Shown: positions 51,169 through 58,695 of the stretch, one piece after another | Layout: every line of letters begins with the position of its first letter | How positions within the stretch are numbered: position 1 is the first letter of the stretch | DNA from: Betaproteobacteria bacterium | GTDB taxonomy: Bacteria > Pseudomonadota > Gammaproteobacteria > Burkholderiales > Usitatibacteraceae | NCBI GenBank assembly: GCA_016720855.1 | Contig: JADKJU010000001.1 | Location: 737,501 to 801,500 of the forward strand | Direction of reading: 5' to 3' | DNA: 64,000 nt | The notes under the pieces: model-generated | The model's input: only the letters and a program-made list of their open reading frames with translations | Told to the model about the DNA's origin: nothing | Databases searched by the model: none | Translations under genes and position numbers: made by a program

Positions 51169-51840
51169 TTACCGGGCCAGCGCGTACTCCCCGCCACGCT
51201 CGAGGGCGCGGCGGTAGGCAGGCCGCCCATGGACTCGCTCGAGGAAGGCCATGAGATTCGGCCGGTGTGAATCCAGTCCGGCCCGCGCAGCCGCCGCTTC
51301 CAGCGGAAAACTCATCTGGATGTCGGCGGCGCTGAATTTCCCGCCGGCGAACCATTTGTTCCGGGCAAGCTCGGCCTCGAGGTAGTCGAGGTGGCGCGTG
51401 ATCTGTGGCATGACGAACGTGCTCTTCACGCGGCCGGCGATGGCGCGCGCAACGGGGCGCACGAGGAACGGCATGGGCCCGCTCTCGATGCGGTCGAAGA
51501 CGAGCTTCATCAGCAGCGGCGGCATGGCCGAGCCCTCCGCGTAATGCAGCCAGTAGGTGTAGCGAAGGCGCTCCGGGCTGCCTTGCGCAGGCGCCAGCTT
51601 TCCGCCGCCGTAGCGGTCGACGAGATACTCGACGATCGCGCCCGATTCCGCGATCGTGAGCGCGCCGTCGGTGATGACGGGCGACTTGCCGAGCGGATGG
51701 ACCTGGCGCAGGGACTCGGGCGCCAGCATCGTCTTCGGGTCGCGCTCGTAGCGGACAATCTCGTAGTCGAGACCAAGTTCCTCCAGCAGCCACAGCACGC
51801 GCTGCGATCGCGAGTTGTTGAGGTGATGGACGGTGATCAC
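51169..51840 (-). CDS. Glutathione S-transferase family protein (GTG start)
   Basis: A 223-residue GST. The N-terminal thioredoxin-like domain begins ITVHHLNNSRSQRVLWLLEELGLDYE, in which the Ser of NNSRSQR is the likely catalytic residue, as in beta/nu-class relatives. HPLGKSPVITDGALTIAESGAIVEYL contains the cis-Pro and the E-S pair that bind the gamma-glutamyl part. The C-terminal helical domain has WFAGGKFSAADIQMSFPLE. The only start that fits is GTG 51840, 4 nt after the nnrS stop, so it is cotranscribed with nnrS. That pairing suggests a role in nitrosative or oxidative stress, but this is only inference. Confidence 0.87.
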   Translation of the reverse strand: MITVHHLNNSRSQRVLWLLEELGLDYEIVRYERDPKTMLAPESLRQVHPLGKSPVITDGALTIAESGAIVEYLVDRYGGGKLAPAQGSPERLRYTYWLHYAEGSAMPPLLMKLVFDRIESGPMPFLVRPVARAIAGRVKSTFVMPQITRHLDYLEAELARNKWFAGGKFSAADIQMSFPLEAAAARAGLDSHRPNLMAFLERVHGRPAYRRALERGGEYALAR

Positions 51841-51844
51841 CGGC

Positions 51845-53014
51845 CTACCCCGGCTTGCCGTCGAGCCGCGGCCGCGTGAGCACGGGCCAGTACCGAACCG
51901 CGTAGATTGCAAACGCGGACGACCACAGCGCGGCCGAACCCACAACAGTCGCGACGTAGGCGCCCGGCAGGAGAATGCCGCCCGCCACGCGCGCGATCGC
52001 GGCGGCCATCACGAGGCCATAGGCCAGGACCTCCCAGCCATCCGCCTGGAGAGGACGCCCCGTGTGGCCCTTCGCGGTGCGCGTCATCATGCCCAGCGTA
52101 AGCCCGCCGATGGCCCCGAGCGTGAGCGCGTGAAGCGCAAGGGACTCGCCCACCAGGCCCACGGCCGAGAGCGCCCTCAGAACCAGGTGAACGACGATCC
52201 ACCCGTAAGCCACATGCAGAACCCAGACCAGCGGCGTACGGACCGTTCGCCACGGCTGCCACAGCCAGAGTCGCGCGGCCTGCGCAATGGCGGCAATCAG
52301 GGCTACCGCGCCGACCACGGTGGCCGGTGCCTGTGCCAGGTCCACCGCCAGGAGCACGAGAACGCTGGCCAGAGCCAGTCTCTCGGTCGGCATCGTGCGC
52401 CGCGCGTTGGTGCCTGGCACGCCGTTGTTGGTGAACATCGGGATGACGCGACCGCCCATCACCGTCATCACGAAGAGCACGATGTCCAGGCCCGCCAGCA
52501 GCCCCAGTCGCGAAGGCAGCGCGAGGATGCCCTGATACGCCAAGTGGAACGCAAGCACGGCCATCGACATGAGGGCCAGCACCACCACGAAGAAATAGTT
52601 GCGGCGGTTGGCGCTGCGCACGAGCGGGACGGCGATCGCAACGGCCACCGCCAGGGGAAAGGCCGCATTCACCCACGCGGCGGCGATACCATTGGGCGTC
52701 AGCACCAGCACCCGCCCCGCCACCCACAGCAGGGCGAGGAGCATGAGCGGCAGTCCGTCCGGCGTCGTCTGGCCGGTCCAGTTCCTGACCGCAGTAAGGA
52801 GGAATCCCGCCACCACCGCCACCGTATAGCCGAAGAGCATCTCGTGGGCGTGCCAGAGGTGCCCCTGCAGGTAGGCTCCTGCCGGAAGCCATCCGGCGAA
52901 CTGTGCGGCCCACACCGCAATGCTCGCGGCGCCGAACGCGCTGGCGAGGAGGTAAAACGGCCGGAAGCCCAGGTTCCAGAGGGCGAATCCGGCCGTCGGG
53001 CTGGGCGGGTTCAA
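51845..53014 (-). CDS. nnrS: NnrS family heme- and copper-containing membrane protein (TTG start)
   Basis: A 389-residue protein with about twelve membrane helices. Family motifs are LGFRPFYLLASAFGA near the start, GHLWHAHEMLFGYTVAVVAGFLLTAVRNWTG (His-rich, likely heme/copper ligands), GGRVIPMFTNNG in the middle, and HALTLGAIGGLTLGMMTRTAKGHTGRPL. NnrS protects cells during nitric oxide stress and is usually under NO- or FNR-type control. The start codon appears to be TTG at 53014, overlapping the stop of a tiny Lys-rich ORF (TTGA), a sign of translational coupling. No FNR box was found by eye in the upstream gap. Confidence 0.92.
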   Translation of the reverse strand: MNPPSPTAGFALWNLGFRPFYLLASAFGAASIAVWAAQFAGWLPAGAYLQGHLWHAHEMLFGYTVAVVAGFLLTAVRNWTGQTTPDGLPLMLLALLWVAGRVLVLTPNGIAAAWVNAAFPLAVAVAIAVPLVRSANRRNYFFVVVLALMSMAVLAFHLAYQGILALPSRLGLLAGLDIVLFVMTVMGGRVIPMFTNNGVPGTNARRTMPTERLALASVLVLLAVDLAQAPATVVGAVALIAAIAQAARLWLWQPWRTVRTPLVWVLHVAYGWIVVHLVLRALSAVGLVGESLALHALTLGAIGGLTLGMMTRTAKGHTGRPLQADGWEVLAYGLVMAAAIARVAGGILLPGAYVATVVGSAALWSSAFAIYAVRYWPVLTRPRLDGKPG

Positions 53015-53127
53015 CCGCGCATCTTCTCTTGCTTCTTGAGTTTCTTGGCTTCCTTCTTTTCCTTCGGTGTCTTCAGCGGTTCCTTTTTCACCATCTTCTT
53101 CGTGTCCTTGTCCTTGCTCTTGGCCAT
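53011..53127 (-). CDS. Tiny Lys-rich protein upstream of nnrS
   Basis: A 38-residue ORF: MAKSKDKDTKKMVKKEPL, then KTPKEKKEAKKLKKQEKMRG. About half the residues are Lys, none are aromatic, and codons are mostly AAG, unlike random sequence in this GC-rich DNA. The ribosome-binding site is GGAGGGCAGGAAG just upstream of the ATG at 53127. The TGA overlaps the TTG start of nnrS. Similar very small Lys-rich proteins occur in other betaproteobacteria from memory, with no known function; an RNA- or nucleoid-binding role is possible. It may chiefly serve to deliver ribosomes to nnrS. Confidence 0.6.
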   Translation of the reverse strand: MAKSKDKDTKKMVKKEPLKTPKEKKEAKKLKKQEKMRG

Positions 53128-53314
53128 CTTCCTGCCCTCCACCGGTGAGTAACGCTGCAACTATATCGCGGATGCCGGCGCCTTTCGACTTGTAACAATT
53201 TGTCGCCCGTTCAACCGATACCGCCCAGGCGCGTTAAGGGATTCAGGCGCTGCGAAGGGCGCCTCCCGGGAAACGCCCCGGTCCGACCGTCAAGATCAAG
53301 TCAAGGAGACGACG

Positions 53315-53818
53315 ATGCTGAAGAAAACCCTGGTGATCGCCGCCATGGCTACTGCCACCGCCCTCGCGCCCATGCAAGCTGCTGCCGGCGATCCCGGCTT
53401 GGGCGCCCTGTTCGGAGGAGCGATCGGCGCGGCGATCGGGCACAACGTGAACGGGCGCAATGGCGCCGTCGTGGGCGGCATGCTCGGCGCGGTGACCGGT
53501 GCGGCACTCGCGGCAAATTCAGGTGGCTATTACGATCCGGGTTACTACGCGCCGCCCGCGACCTACTACGCACCTGCGCCCGTGGCGTACGCGCCGCCCG
53601 CGACCTACTACGCACCCGCGCCCGTGGTTTACGCGCCGCGCCCCTACTACGCGCCGGCACCCGTGTATTACGCGCCATCCCCGGTCGTGGTCCGGCCGCG
53701 CCCCGTCGTCGCGTACAACCCTGTTGCGCATCGGCCGGTGCACAGGGCCGTCATCGCGGAATCGAGACACGATTGGCGCCAGGACAGGCGCAACGACTGG
53801 CCCGGCGTGCGCCATTGA
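53315..53818 (+). CDS. Glycine-zipper outer membrane-type protein with YAP repeats
   Basis: A 167-residue exported protein. Residues 1-24 are a signal peptide (MLKKTLVIAAMATATALAPM). Residues 27-68 form a glycine-zipper segment, GLGALFGGAIGAAIGHNVNG and AVVGGMLGAVTGAALAAN, of the kind that packs in membranes. Residues 70-130 are a low-complexity Tyr/Ala/Pro stretch with repeats of YYAPAPV and YAPPATYYAPAP. The C-terminus is basic (HRAVIAESRHDWRQDRRNDW). Likely cell-envelope located; function unknown. A GGAG site precedes the ATG. The repeats at DNA level are 60-nt-like tandem copies that could vary in number. It ends 31 nt from the convergent gene at 53850. Confidence 0.75.
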   Translation: MLKKTLVIAAMATATALAPMQAAAGDPGLGALFGGAIGAAIGHNVNGRNGAVVGGMLGAVTGAALAANSGGYYDPGYYAPPATYYAPAPVAYAPPATYYAPAPVVYAPRPYYAPAPVYYAPSPVVVRPRPVVAYNPVAHRPVHRAVIAESRHDWRQDRRNDWPGVRH

Positions 53819-53849
53819 GGTGAAGTGCGCCGATGACCCGGGTTGCTCC

Positions 53850-54572
53850 TCAACCGCCGCCGGTCTTCACGAGGTCCCGGAAACCGACGAGATAGCCGGC
53901 CGCGAGAACCAGACCGACCAGCAGCCAGCCGAGTGAGCGCCGATCCCCGACGACCTCGAGTTCCATCGAGGTTCGATCCCCCTGCTTGATGCCGGCGAGC
54001 TGCAGTAGCGCGCCCTGCCGGCCGTCGTAGCGATCGAGCTCCACACGCGGGGTGAATTCCTTGCGCCTGGCCTTCGGAAGCTGCTCGCGGATCTTCTGCA
54101 CCATGGTTTCTTCCGGCAACCGGACCTGCATGGTGTACCGCGAAATCGGCGCCGGTTGCGTGTTCACGAAGCTATGCCTCAGCAGCCGGGACCCCTTCGG
54201 AAGGGCCGACTTCTGCCCCGCTTCGGGCTTGGGCACGAACAGTACGCCCGGAACCCGGAAGCTGAAACCGATGTTGACCGCGGCCGAGACGCCGTCCGGC
54301 AGTTCGATCTCGACGGACGACTGCTCCTTGGTCGTGAGGGGCTTGAGCACCACGCCTGCCGGGACATCAAGGGGCTTGAATTCCTCGATGGCCCCGAAAC
54401 CCACCGGCAACTTGAACCGGCCCGCCTGGGCGCCGTCCACCTGCAGGTCCACGACCGCTTGCGCCGCTCCATCCAGCGCCACCTCGAGTCGCGTGTCATA
54501 AGCCTTGATCTCGACCGCTCCGACTCCGGCACAGGCGAATCCGAGAACGAGGAACAGCAGGGTCCGTTTCAT
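53850..54572 (-). CDS. Exported, C-terminally anchored protein of unknown function
   Basis: A 240-residue protein with a signal peptide (MKRTLLFLVLGFACAGVGA), a beta-rich domain of about 180 residues (EIKAYDTRLEVALDGAAQ..., FKLPVGFGAIEEFKPLDVP, VEIELPDGVSAAVNIGFSFRVPG, MELEVVGDRR) and a C-terminal membrane helix (LGWLLVGLVLAAGYLVGF) followed by a short cytosolic tail. I do not recognise the family; the fold could be immunoglobulin- or jelly-roll-like. Its ATG overlaps the DASS transporter stop by 4 nt, so it is probably an accessory of that transporter. It is the last gene of the phosphate-related minus-strand locus. Confidence 0.7.
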   Translation of the reverse strand: MKRTLLFLVLGFACAGVGAVEIKAYDTRLEVALDGAAQAVVDLQVDGAQAGRFKLPVGFGAIEEFKPLDVPAGVVLKPLTTKEQSSVEIELPDGVSAAVNIGFSFRVPGVLFVPKPEAGQKSALPKGSRLLRHSFVNTQPAPISRYTMQVRLPEETMVQKIREQLPKARRKEFTPRVELDRYDGRQGALLQLAGIKQGDRTSMELEVVGDRRSLGWLLVGLVLAAGYLVGFRDLVKTGGG

Positions 54573-56161
54573 GGCGCCACCGCCCAGAAGTCGGGCGTGA
54601 GCCCGATCCACGGGAACCACGTGAGCGCGAACAGCACCAGCAGCGCGACGCCCACGGTGCAGGTGACGATGCCGTACTTGAAGTTGTCGCCGACCGAGTA
54701 CTGGTTCGTGGAGAACAGGATCACATTGGGCTTGCCGCTGATGGGCAGGCCGACGACCCAATCGATGCACAACGCCGCCGGCAGGGCGAGGGAGATGGGA
54801 TTCCAACCCAGCGCCTTGGCGAGCGTGATGATGATGGGCAGCATGATGAGTGTGCGGACCGTCTTGGACGTGGTGAGCAGGTGGCTGTACATCATCACCG
54901 CGATGATCACCGTGTAGGCGACGCCGAACGGCACCCCCTTGAGGTTCATGCTGCCGAAGAGCGCCTTCACGCCCCAGGCGGCAGCGCCCGTGTCGTCGAG
55001 GGCGAGGCCCCCGGCATAGGCGCCTGCGCTGAAGATGAGCAGGTGCCAGGGAATGTCGGCCTCCGACCACTGCAGCACGCCGTAGCGCGGGAACAAGGCG
55101 ATGACCGCGCCGAGCAGCGCCGCGAAGGGCGCGCTGATCTCCACGCCGAACCAGTCCATGTGGAAGATGTCGGTCATCCACAACGCCAGCACCAGGGAGA
55201 AAATGGCGATCGCCTTCTTTTCCTCGCGATGGAGCGGCCCCAGCTCCTCGTACTGCACCTGCACGATCCCGAGCCCGCCCTCGAGCTGCGGCACCTGCTC
55301 TGCCTTGGGAATCCGGAACAGGATCTTCTGGCCTACGATCCACATGATCAGCATCGTCGTGACGGCGAGCGGCGTCCCGACCTTCACCCAATCCATGTAG
55401 TAGACGCGCTGGTCCGCCATCGTCTGGATGAGTCCCACCGCGATGAGGTTGGCCGCGGACCCCGTCATGGTCATCGACGAGAGCACCGAGATGCAGCACA
55501 GGTTCAGGAGCAGCAGGTTGCGGCCGAAGTTGTTGTTCGTGTCCTCCGTGGCGCCATAGATGGCCGCGACCACGATGATGAGCGGCAGCGTCATCACCGT
55601 ACGGGCTGCCGTGGCGGGGATCAGCGGCGCGAGGATCATGTGCAGGATAAGGAAGGCGAGCAGCGCCCACGACGCCTTCTTCCCGAACCTGAGGATGAGC
55701 CAGAAGGCCATGCGCTTGGCGAGGCGCACCTTGACCAGCATCGAACTGAGGATGAAGGCAAGGAGGTTCAGCCAGATCACGTCCATGCCCAGCACGTACA
55801 TGATCGTCTTGTCGGTGGCCACCCGCGTCACGAGCAGCAGGAACATGAGGACGAGCGAGGTGACGTAGGTGGGGAAAGGCTCGGTCACCCACCACACAAG
55901 CGCGAGCATGAAGCACGCTGCGCCGGCTTGCGCCCCCGCGCTCAGCCCCGCCCCGGCCGGCAGGTACAGGATCAGCAGGAAGAGCGCGATGCCCCCCGGG
56001 AATCCGAGGTAGCGCATCCACCGCTCGGTCGGGCTCTGCGCAGGCCGCGCTTTGGAGGACAGGGCCATCTTGTCCATCCCCAGAAGCTCCATGAGCTTCT
56101 GGTTCTGGGCGTGGACCGCAGTCAGTGCGGGATCGGAGGCGGGGGCGTTCGCGGACATCAT
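54569..56161 (-). CDS. DASS/SLC13-family sodium:anion symporter
   Basis: A 530-residue membrane protein with about 12 helices. Family landmarks are ALVWWVTEPFPTYVTSLVLM, FILSSMLVKVRLAKRMAFWLI, IPATAARTVMTLPLIIVVAA, the first SNT-like substrate/Na+ loop TMTGSAANLIAVG, and in the second half VGLPISGKPNVILFSTNQ. These proteins bring dicarboxylates, citrate, sulfate or phosphate into the cell with Na+. The first loop reads TGSAAN rather than the SNT of dicarboxylate carriers, which leaves the substrate open. The neighbouring exported pyrophosphatases make an inorganic phosphate-type anion plausible. ATG 56161 (MM) has a second option at 56158. It is 10 nt from the CYTH stop. Confidence 0.88.
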   Translation of the reverse strand: MMSANAPASDPALTAVHAQNQKLMELLGMDKMALSSKARPAQSPTERWMRYLGFPGGIALFLLILYLPAGAGLSAGAQAGAACFMLALVWWVTEPFPTYVTSLVLMFLLLVTRVATDKTIMYVLGMDVIWLNLLAFILSSMLVKVRLAKRMAFWLILRFGKKASWALLAFLILHMILAPLIPATAARTVMTLPLIIVVAAIYGATEDTNNNFGRNLLLLNLCCISVLSSMTMTGSAANLIAVGLIQTMADQRVYYMDWVKVGTPLAVTTMLIMWIVGQKILFRIPKAEQVPQLEGGLGIVQVQYEELGPLHREEKKAIAIFSLVLALWMTDIFHMDWFGVEISAPFAALLGAVIALFPRYGVLQWSEADIPWHLLIFSAGAYAGGLALDDTGAAAWGVKALFGSMNLKGVPFGVAYTVIIAVMMYSHLLTTSKTVRTLIMLPIIITLAKALGWNPISLALPAALCIDWVVGLPISGKPNVILFSTNQYSVGDNFKYGIVTCTVGVALLVLFALTWFPWIGLTPDFWAVAP

Positions 56162-56170
56162 TCTGGCAGG

Positions 56171-56644
56171 TCAGGCCTTGGGCCAGTTCCTGTAGGGGTT
56201 CTTCAGCAGGTTCGAGTTGAAGTAACGCGAGTCGCTCGACACTTCCCTGACCGCCCAGTCCGGGACGGGAAACTTCTCGTCCTCCGACCCGAGTTCGATC
56301 TCGGCGACCACCAGGCCTTCGTTGTCGCCGTGGAAGACGTCGATCTCCCAGGTCTTGCCGCCGTGCACTTCCTTGTGGCGATGCTTGTCGATCAACGGCT
56401 TCTCGCACAGGTTGTCCAGGAGGACCGCGGCGTCCTCGACGGGTATGGCGTACTCGAACTCCGAGCGCGTCACGCCGACGCTCACGCCCTTGATGGTGAG
56501 TTTAGCCTGCGTGCCTTCGATGCGCACGCGCACCACGCGCTCCTTCTGCGCATTGAGATAGCCTTGCTTGAAGTGAATGCCGGCGTCCTGCGGCGTCCAC
56601 TTCGAAAGATCCACGAGATACTTGCGTTCGATTTCCTTGCCCAT
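56171..56644 (-). CDS. CYTH-domain protein, probable triphosphatase
   Basis: A 157-residue CYTH protein starting MGKEIERKYLV, with the diagnostic E-x-E-x-K motif. Further tunnel residues appear as VVRVRIEGTQAKLTIKGV, RSEFEYAIPVEDA, KTWEIDVFHGDNEGLVVAEIEL and PDWAVREVSSDSRYFNSNL. This is the short bacterial class related to YgiF, NeuTTM and class IV adenylyl cyclase; most hydrolyse inorganic tripolyphosphate or thiamine triphosphate with a divalent metal. No signal peptide is seen from ATG 56644. However, one fewer base in the poly-C run at 56694-56703 would put it in frame with the upstream exported pyrophosphatase, making a fusion. Confidence 0.87.
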   Translation of the reverse strand: MGKEIERKYLVDLSKWTPQDAGIHFKQGYLNAQKERVVRVRIEGTQAKLTIKGVSVGVTRSEFEYAIPVEDAAVLLDNLCEKPLIDKHRHKEVHGGKTWEIDVFHGDNEGLVVAEIELGSEDEKFPVPDWAVREVSSDSRYFNSNLLKNPYRNWPKA

Positions 56645-57705
56645 GCGGTTCTCCTTCCAAGGTGAGGTTTCCGTCGCGGCGTTTGCGCCCGCCGGGGGGG
56701 GGGCGGCGGACCCGAGCTACCTGCAAGCCTTCGAGACCCGGAATCACCTGCTTCTTCCGGCTTACGACACCCGGGAGCCACTTCGAACTTTCAAGCCCCT
56801 TCAATCCAAACGCAGACTCGACAACGGTGATGTCGTCCGAGACGACCAGAAGGTCCGTTCCTTCTTTCAGTATGTCGGTCAGCATCAGGAGGACGGTGTG
56901 GTAGCCCTGGCCCTTCAGCTCCACCATTGCCTTGAGGAACTCGTCCTTCATGGGCGTGACGATTGAAAGGTCCATCAACTCCAGCTGCGCCACGCCGACC
57001 TTGCGGCCATTCATGTTGAAAGTCTTGAAATCCTGCATCAGGAGCTTCGTCGCCGGCAGGCCCTTGATCGCGGACTTGACCTCGAACTGCTTCAGTCCGA
57101 AGGCCCGGATATCCTCGACACCCGCGATTTCGGCCAGCTTGGCAGCAGCATCGCGGTCCTCCTGCGTGGTCGTGGGAGACTTGAACAACATCGTGTCCGA
57201 AATGATGGCGCCGAGCATGCCACCCGCAATGGGCTTGGGAATGGCCACACCGGCGGCGGCGTACATCCGGGTAGCGATGGTTGCGGCGCATCCGACCGGG
57301 AACACATAGGCCTCGATGGGCTTTTCGGTAGACAGGCCACCGAGCTTGTGATGGTCGACCAAGCCCCACCACCTCGGCCTTGCGGATGTCATCGGGCGCC
57401 TGCGGATAGTCCGAGTGATCGACCAGATACACCTTGCGTCCGGCCACGCTCGTCTGCACGGGAGGCGCGGCCAGCTGGAAGTAGTCCAGCACATACCTGG
57501 TCTCCAGGTTCGGCACTCCCTGGGCGATCGGAATCGCCGGGATCCCCTGCTGCGATTTCAGGTGAGCCACGGCAATGACTGTCGCAATGGAATCTGTGTC
57601 CGGATTCTTGTGTCCGACCACCAGGACCGGCTCGGCCGCCGCGACAACAACGCCCCAGGCGAGGGACAGTGCGGCTGCAAGCAGCCATGAAGTGAATCGT
57701 TTCAT
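56502..57705 (-). pseudogene. Exported family II (DHH) inorganic pyrophosphatase, frame broken by one indel
   Basis: The frame from ATG 57705 has a signal peptide (KRFTSWLLAAALSLAWGVVVAAA) and the DHH start VLVVGHKNPDTDSIATVIA, RYVLDYFQLAAPPV and VYLVDHSDYPQA. At the four-base run 57364-57367 it shifts by one base; the other frame then continues GLVDHHKLGGLSTEKPIEAYVFP, VGCAATIATRMYAAAG and the DHHA2 domain ending SSKWLPGVVSRKKQVIPGLE. All Mn-binding and substrate residues are present when joined. The second frame runs on, through a poly-C run, to a stop at 56502 inside the CYTH gene. Family II enzymes are normally cytosolic, so the signal peptide is unusual. The indel sits in a homopolymer and may be an assembly error. 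Confidence 0.8.
56694..56703. repeat. Poly-G/C tract (10 nt) at the pyrophosphatase-CYTH junction
   Basis: Ten consecutive G on the plus strand (C on the coding strand) lie 50 nt upstream of the CYTH ATG, in the C-terminal coding extension of the family II pyrophosphatase. With nine bases the pyrophosphatase frame reads PPPAGANAATETSPWKENR straight into MGKEIERK, giving a fused protein. With ten it does not. Such tracts change length by slippage, and are also error-prone in sequencing. Confidence 0.6.
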
Positions 57706-57884
57706 GAGACATTTCTCCTGTCAGAAGACGAGTTCGGAAATGCGAAGGCACCGAATTCGGGCGTGTGAACAATCCTTCGGGCGCCTTGCGGGCGTTCCGT
57801 GCGCGCGCCAGTTCGGCCTCGGGCGCGCGCACGGTAACCACCCCCCCCCGGTTGGGAGTGCCCGGGGGACCTTCCAATCGGGCC

Positions 57885-58655
57885 CTATTCGCCGATGTTC
57901 TTGGCGAGCGGCGAGCGGTACAGGTACGGGTTGCCCTTCGGGTCCAGCGGCCGCTTGTCCGCCTCGGTGACGACGGTCATCTCGTAGTCGAGGATGGCGT
58001 CGCCGATCAGCTTGATGGCGGCGGCGCGATCCTTGAACCCGGACGAGGAGAGCATCAGTTTGCCGTCCTTGCCGTAGCCCTTGTAGGAAGTGAACCAGGT
58101 CTGCAGGATGGTCGCCACGCCCGGAAACTTCGTTTCGAGGTCGGCGATGCTCTTCACCTTCGCAAAGGCAGAGTTCTCCATCACGATGATGGCCTTGTCG
58201 TCCACCTCGCCCGTGTCGATGAGGCTCAGCACGCCGATTGCGCGCCCGCGCACCACGGAACCGCGCGGCACCGCCTGTCCCAGCACGAGCACGTCGACGC
58301 TGTCGCCGTCGCCGCCCTTGGACTTCAGCATGACGGACCGCGGAATGGCGCCGTAGTTGACGGGATAGCCCAGGTACTGCACGTAGCGCGGGGCGCCGTT
58401 CTTCTGCTCGAGCTCGAGCATGCCCGTCTGGCTGTTCGTCTCGTACTTGGCCGTGGTGCCGGCGGGGATCTCGATCACCACGTTGTAGGTGCCGTCGCGG
58501 TTGATCGGGTCATAGCCGGTCAGGTAGTTCTTCTCCCCGCGGAGCACCGAGACCTGGTCGGTGGCGATGCCCTGGGCAGCGGCCGGCGCGGGCGCCAGGG
58601 TCCAGCCCAGCGCGAGGGCGAGGCAGGCCTGGAGTGCGATTCGTTTCGTGTTCAT
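57885..58655 (-). CDS. Exported family I inorganic pyrophosphatase
   Basis: A 256-residue family I pyrophosphatase with a signal peptide (IALQACLALALGWTLAPAPAAA). The catalytic core is present: VVIEIPAGTTAKYE, YPVNYGAIPRSVM, the metal-binding GGDGDSVDVLVLG (D-x-x-D-like signature), VVRGRAIGVLSLIDTGEVDDKAI. It is longer than cytosolic Ppa (about 175 residues) by the leader and a C-terminal part (LTV...RPLDPKGNPYLYRSPLAKNIGE). It should hydrolyse PPi to phosphate in the periplasm. It lies 40 nt after the CYTH-like exported protein gene and 179 nt before the second pyrophosphatase gene; that gap contains a run of nine C (57841-57849) and nothing coding. Confidence 0.92.
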   Translation of the reverse strand: MNTKRIALQACLALALGWTLAPAPAAAQGIATDQVSVLRGEKNYLTGYDPINRDGTYNVVIEIPAGTTAKYETNSQTGMLELEQKNGAPRYVQYLGYPVNYGAIPRSVMLKSKGGDGDSVDVLVLGQAVPRGSVVRGRAIGVLSLIDTGEVDDKAIIVMENSAFAKVKSIADLETKFPGVATILQTWFTSYKGYGKDGKLMLSSSGFKDRAAAIKLIGDAILDYEMTVVTEADKRPLDPKGNPYLYRSPLAKNIGE

Positions 58656-58695
58656 GGTCGGATTCCTCGATTCTTCGTGGCAGTGGTCGGCGTGC

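Noticed and set aside
53540..53690. Tandem repeats that might suggest a CRISPR array
   Set aside because: The repeats are in frame, encode YYAPAP units of an exported protein and have no unique spacers of regular length.
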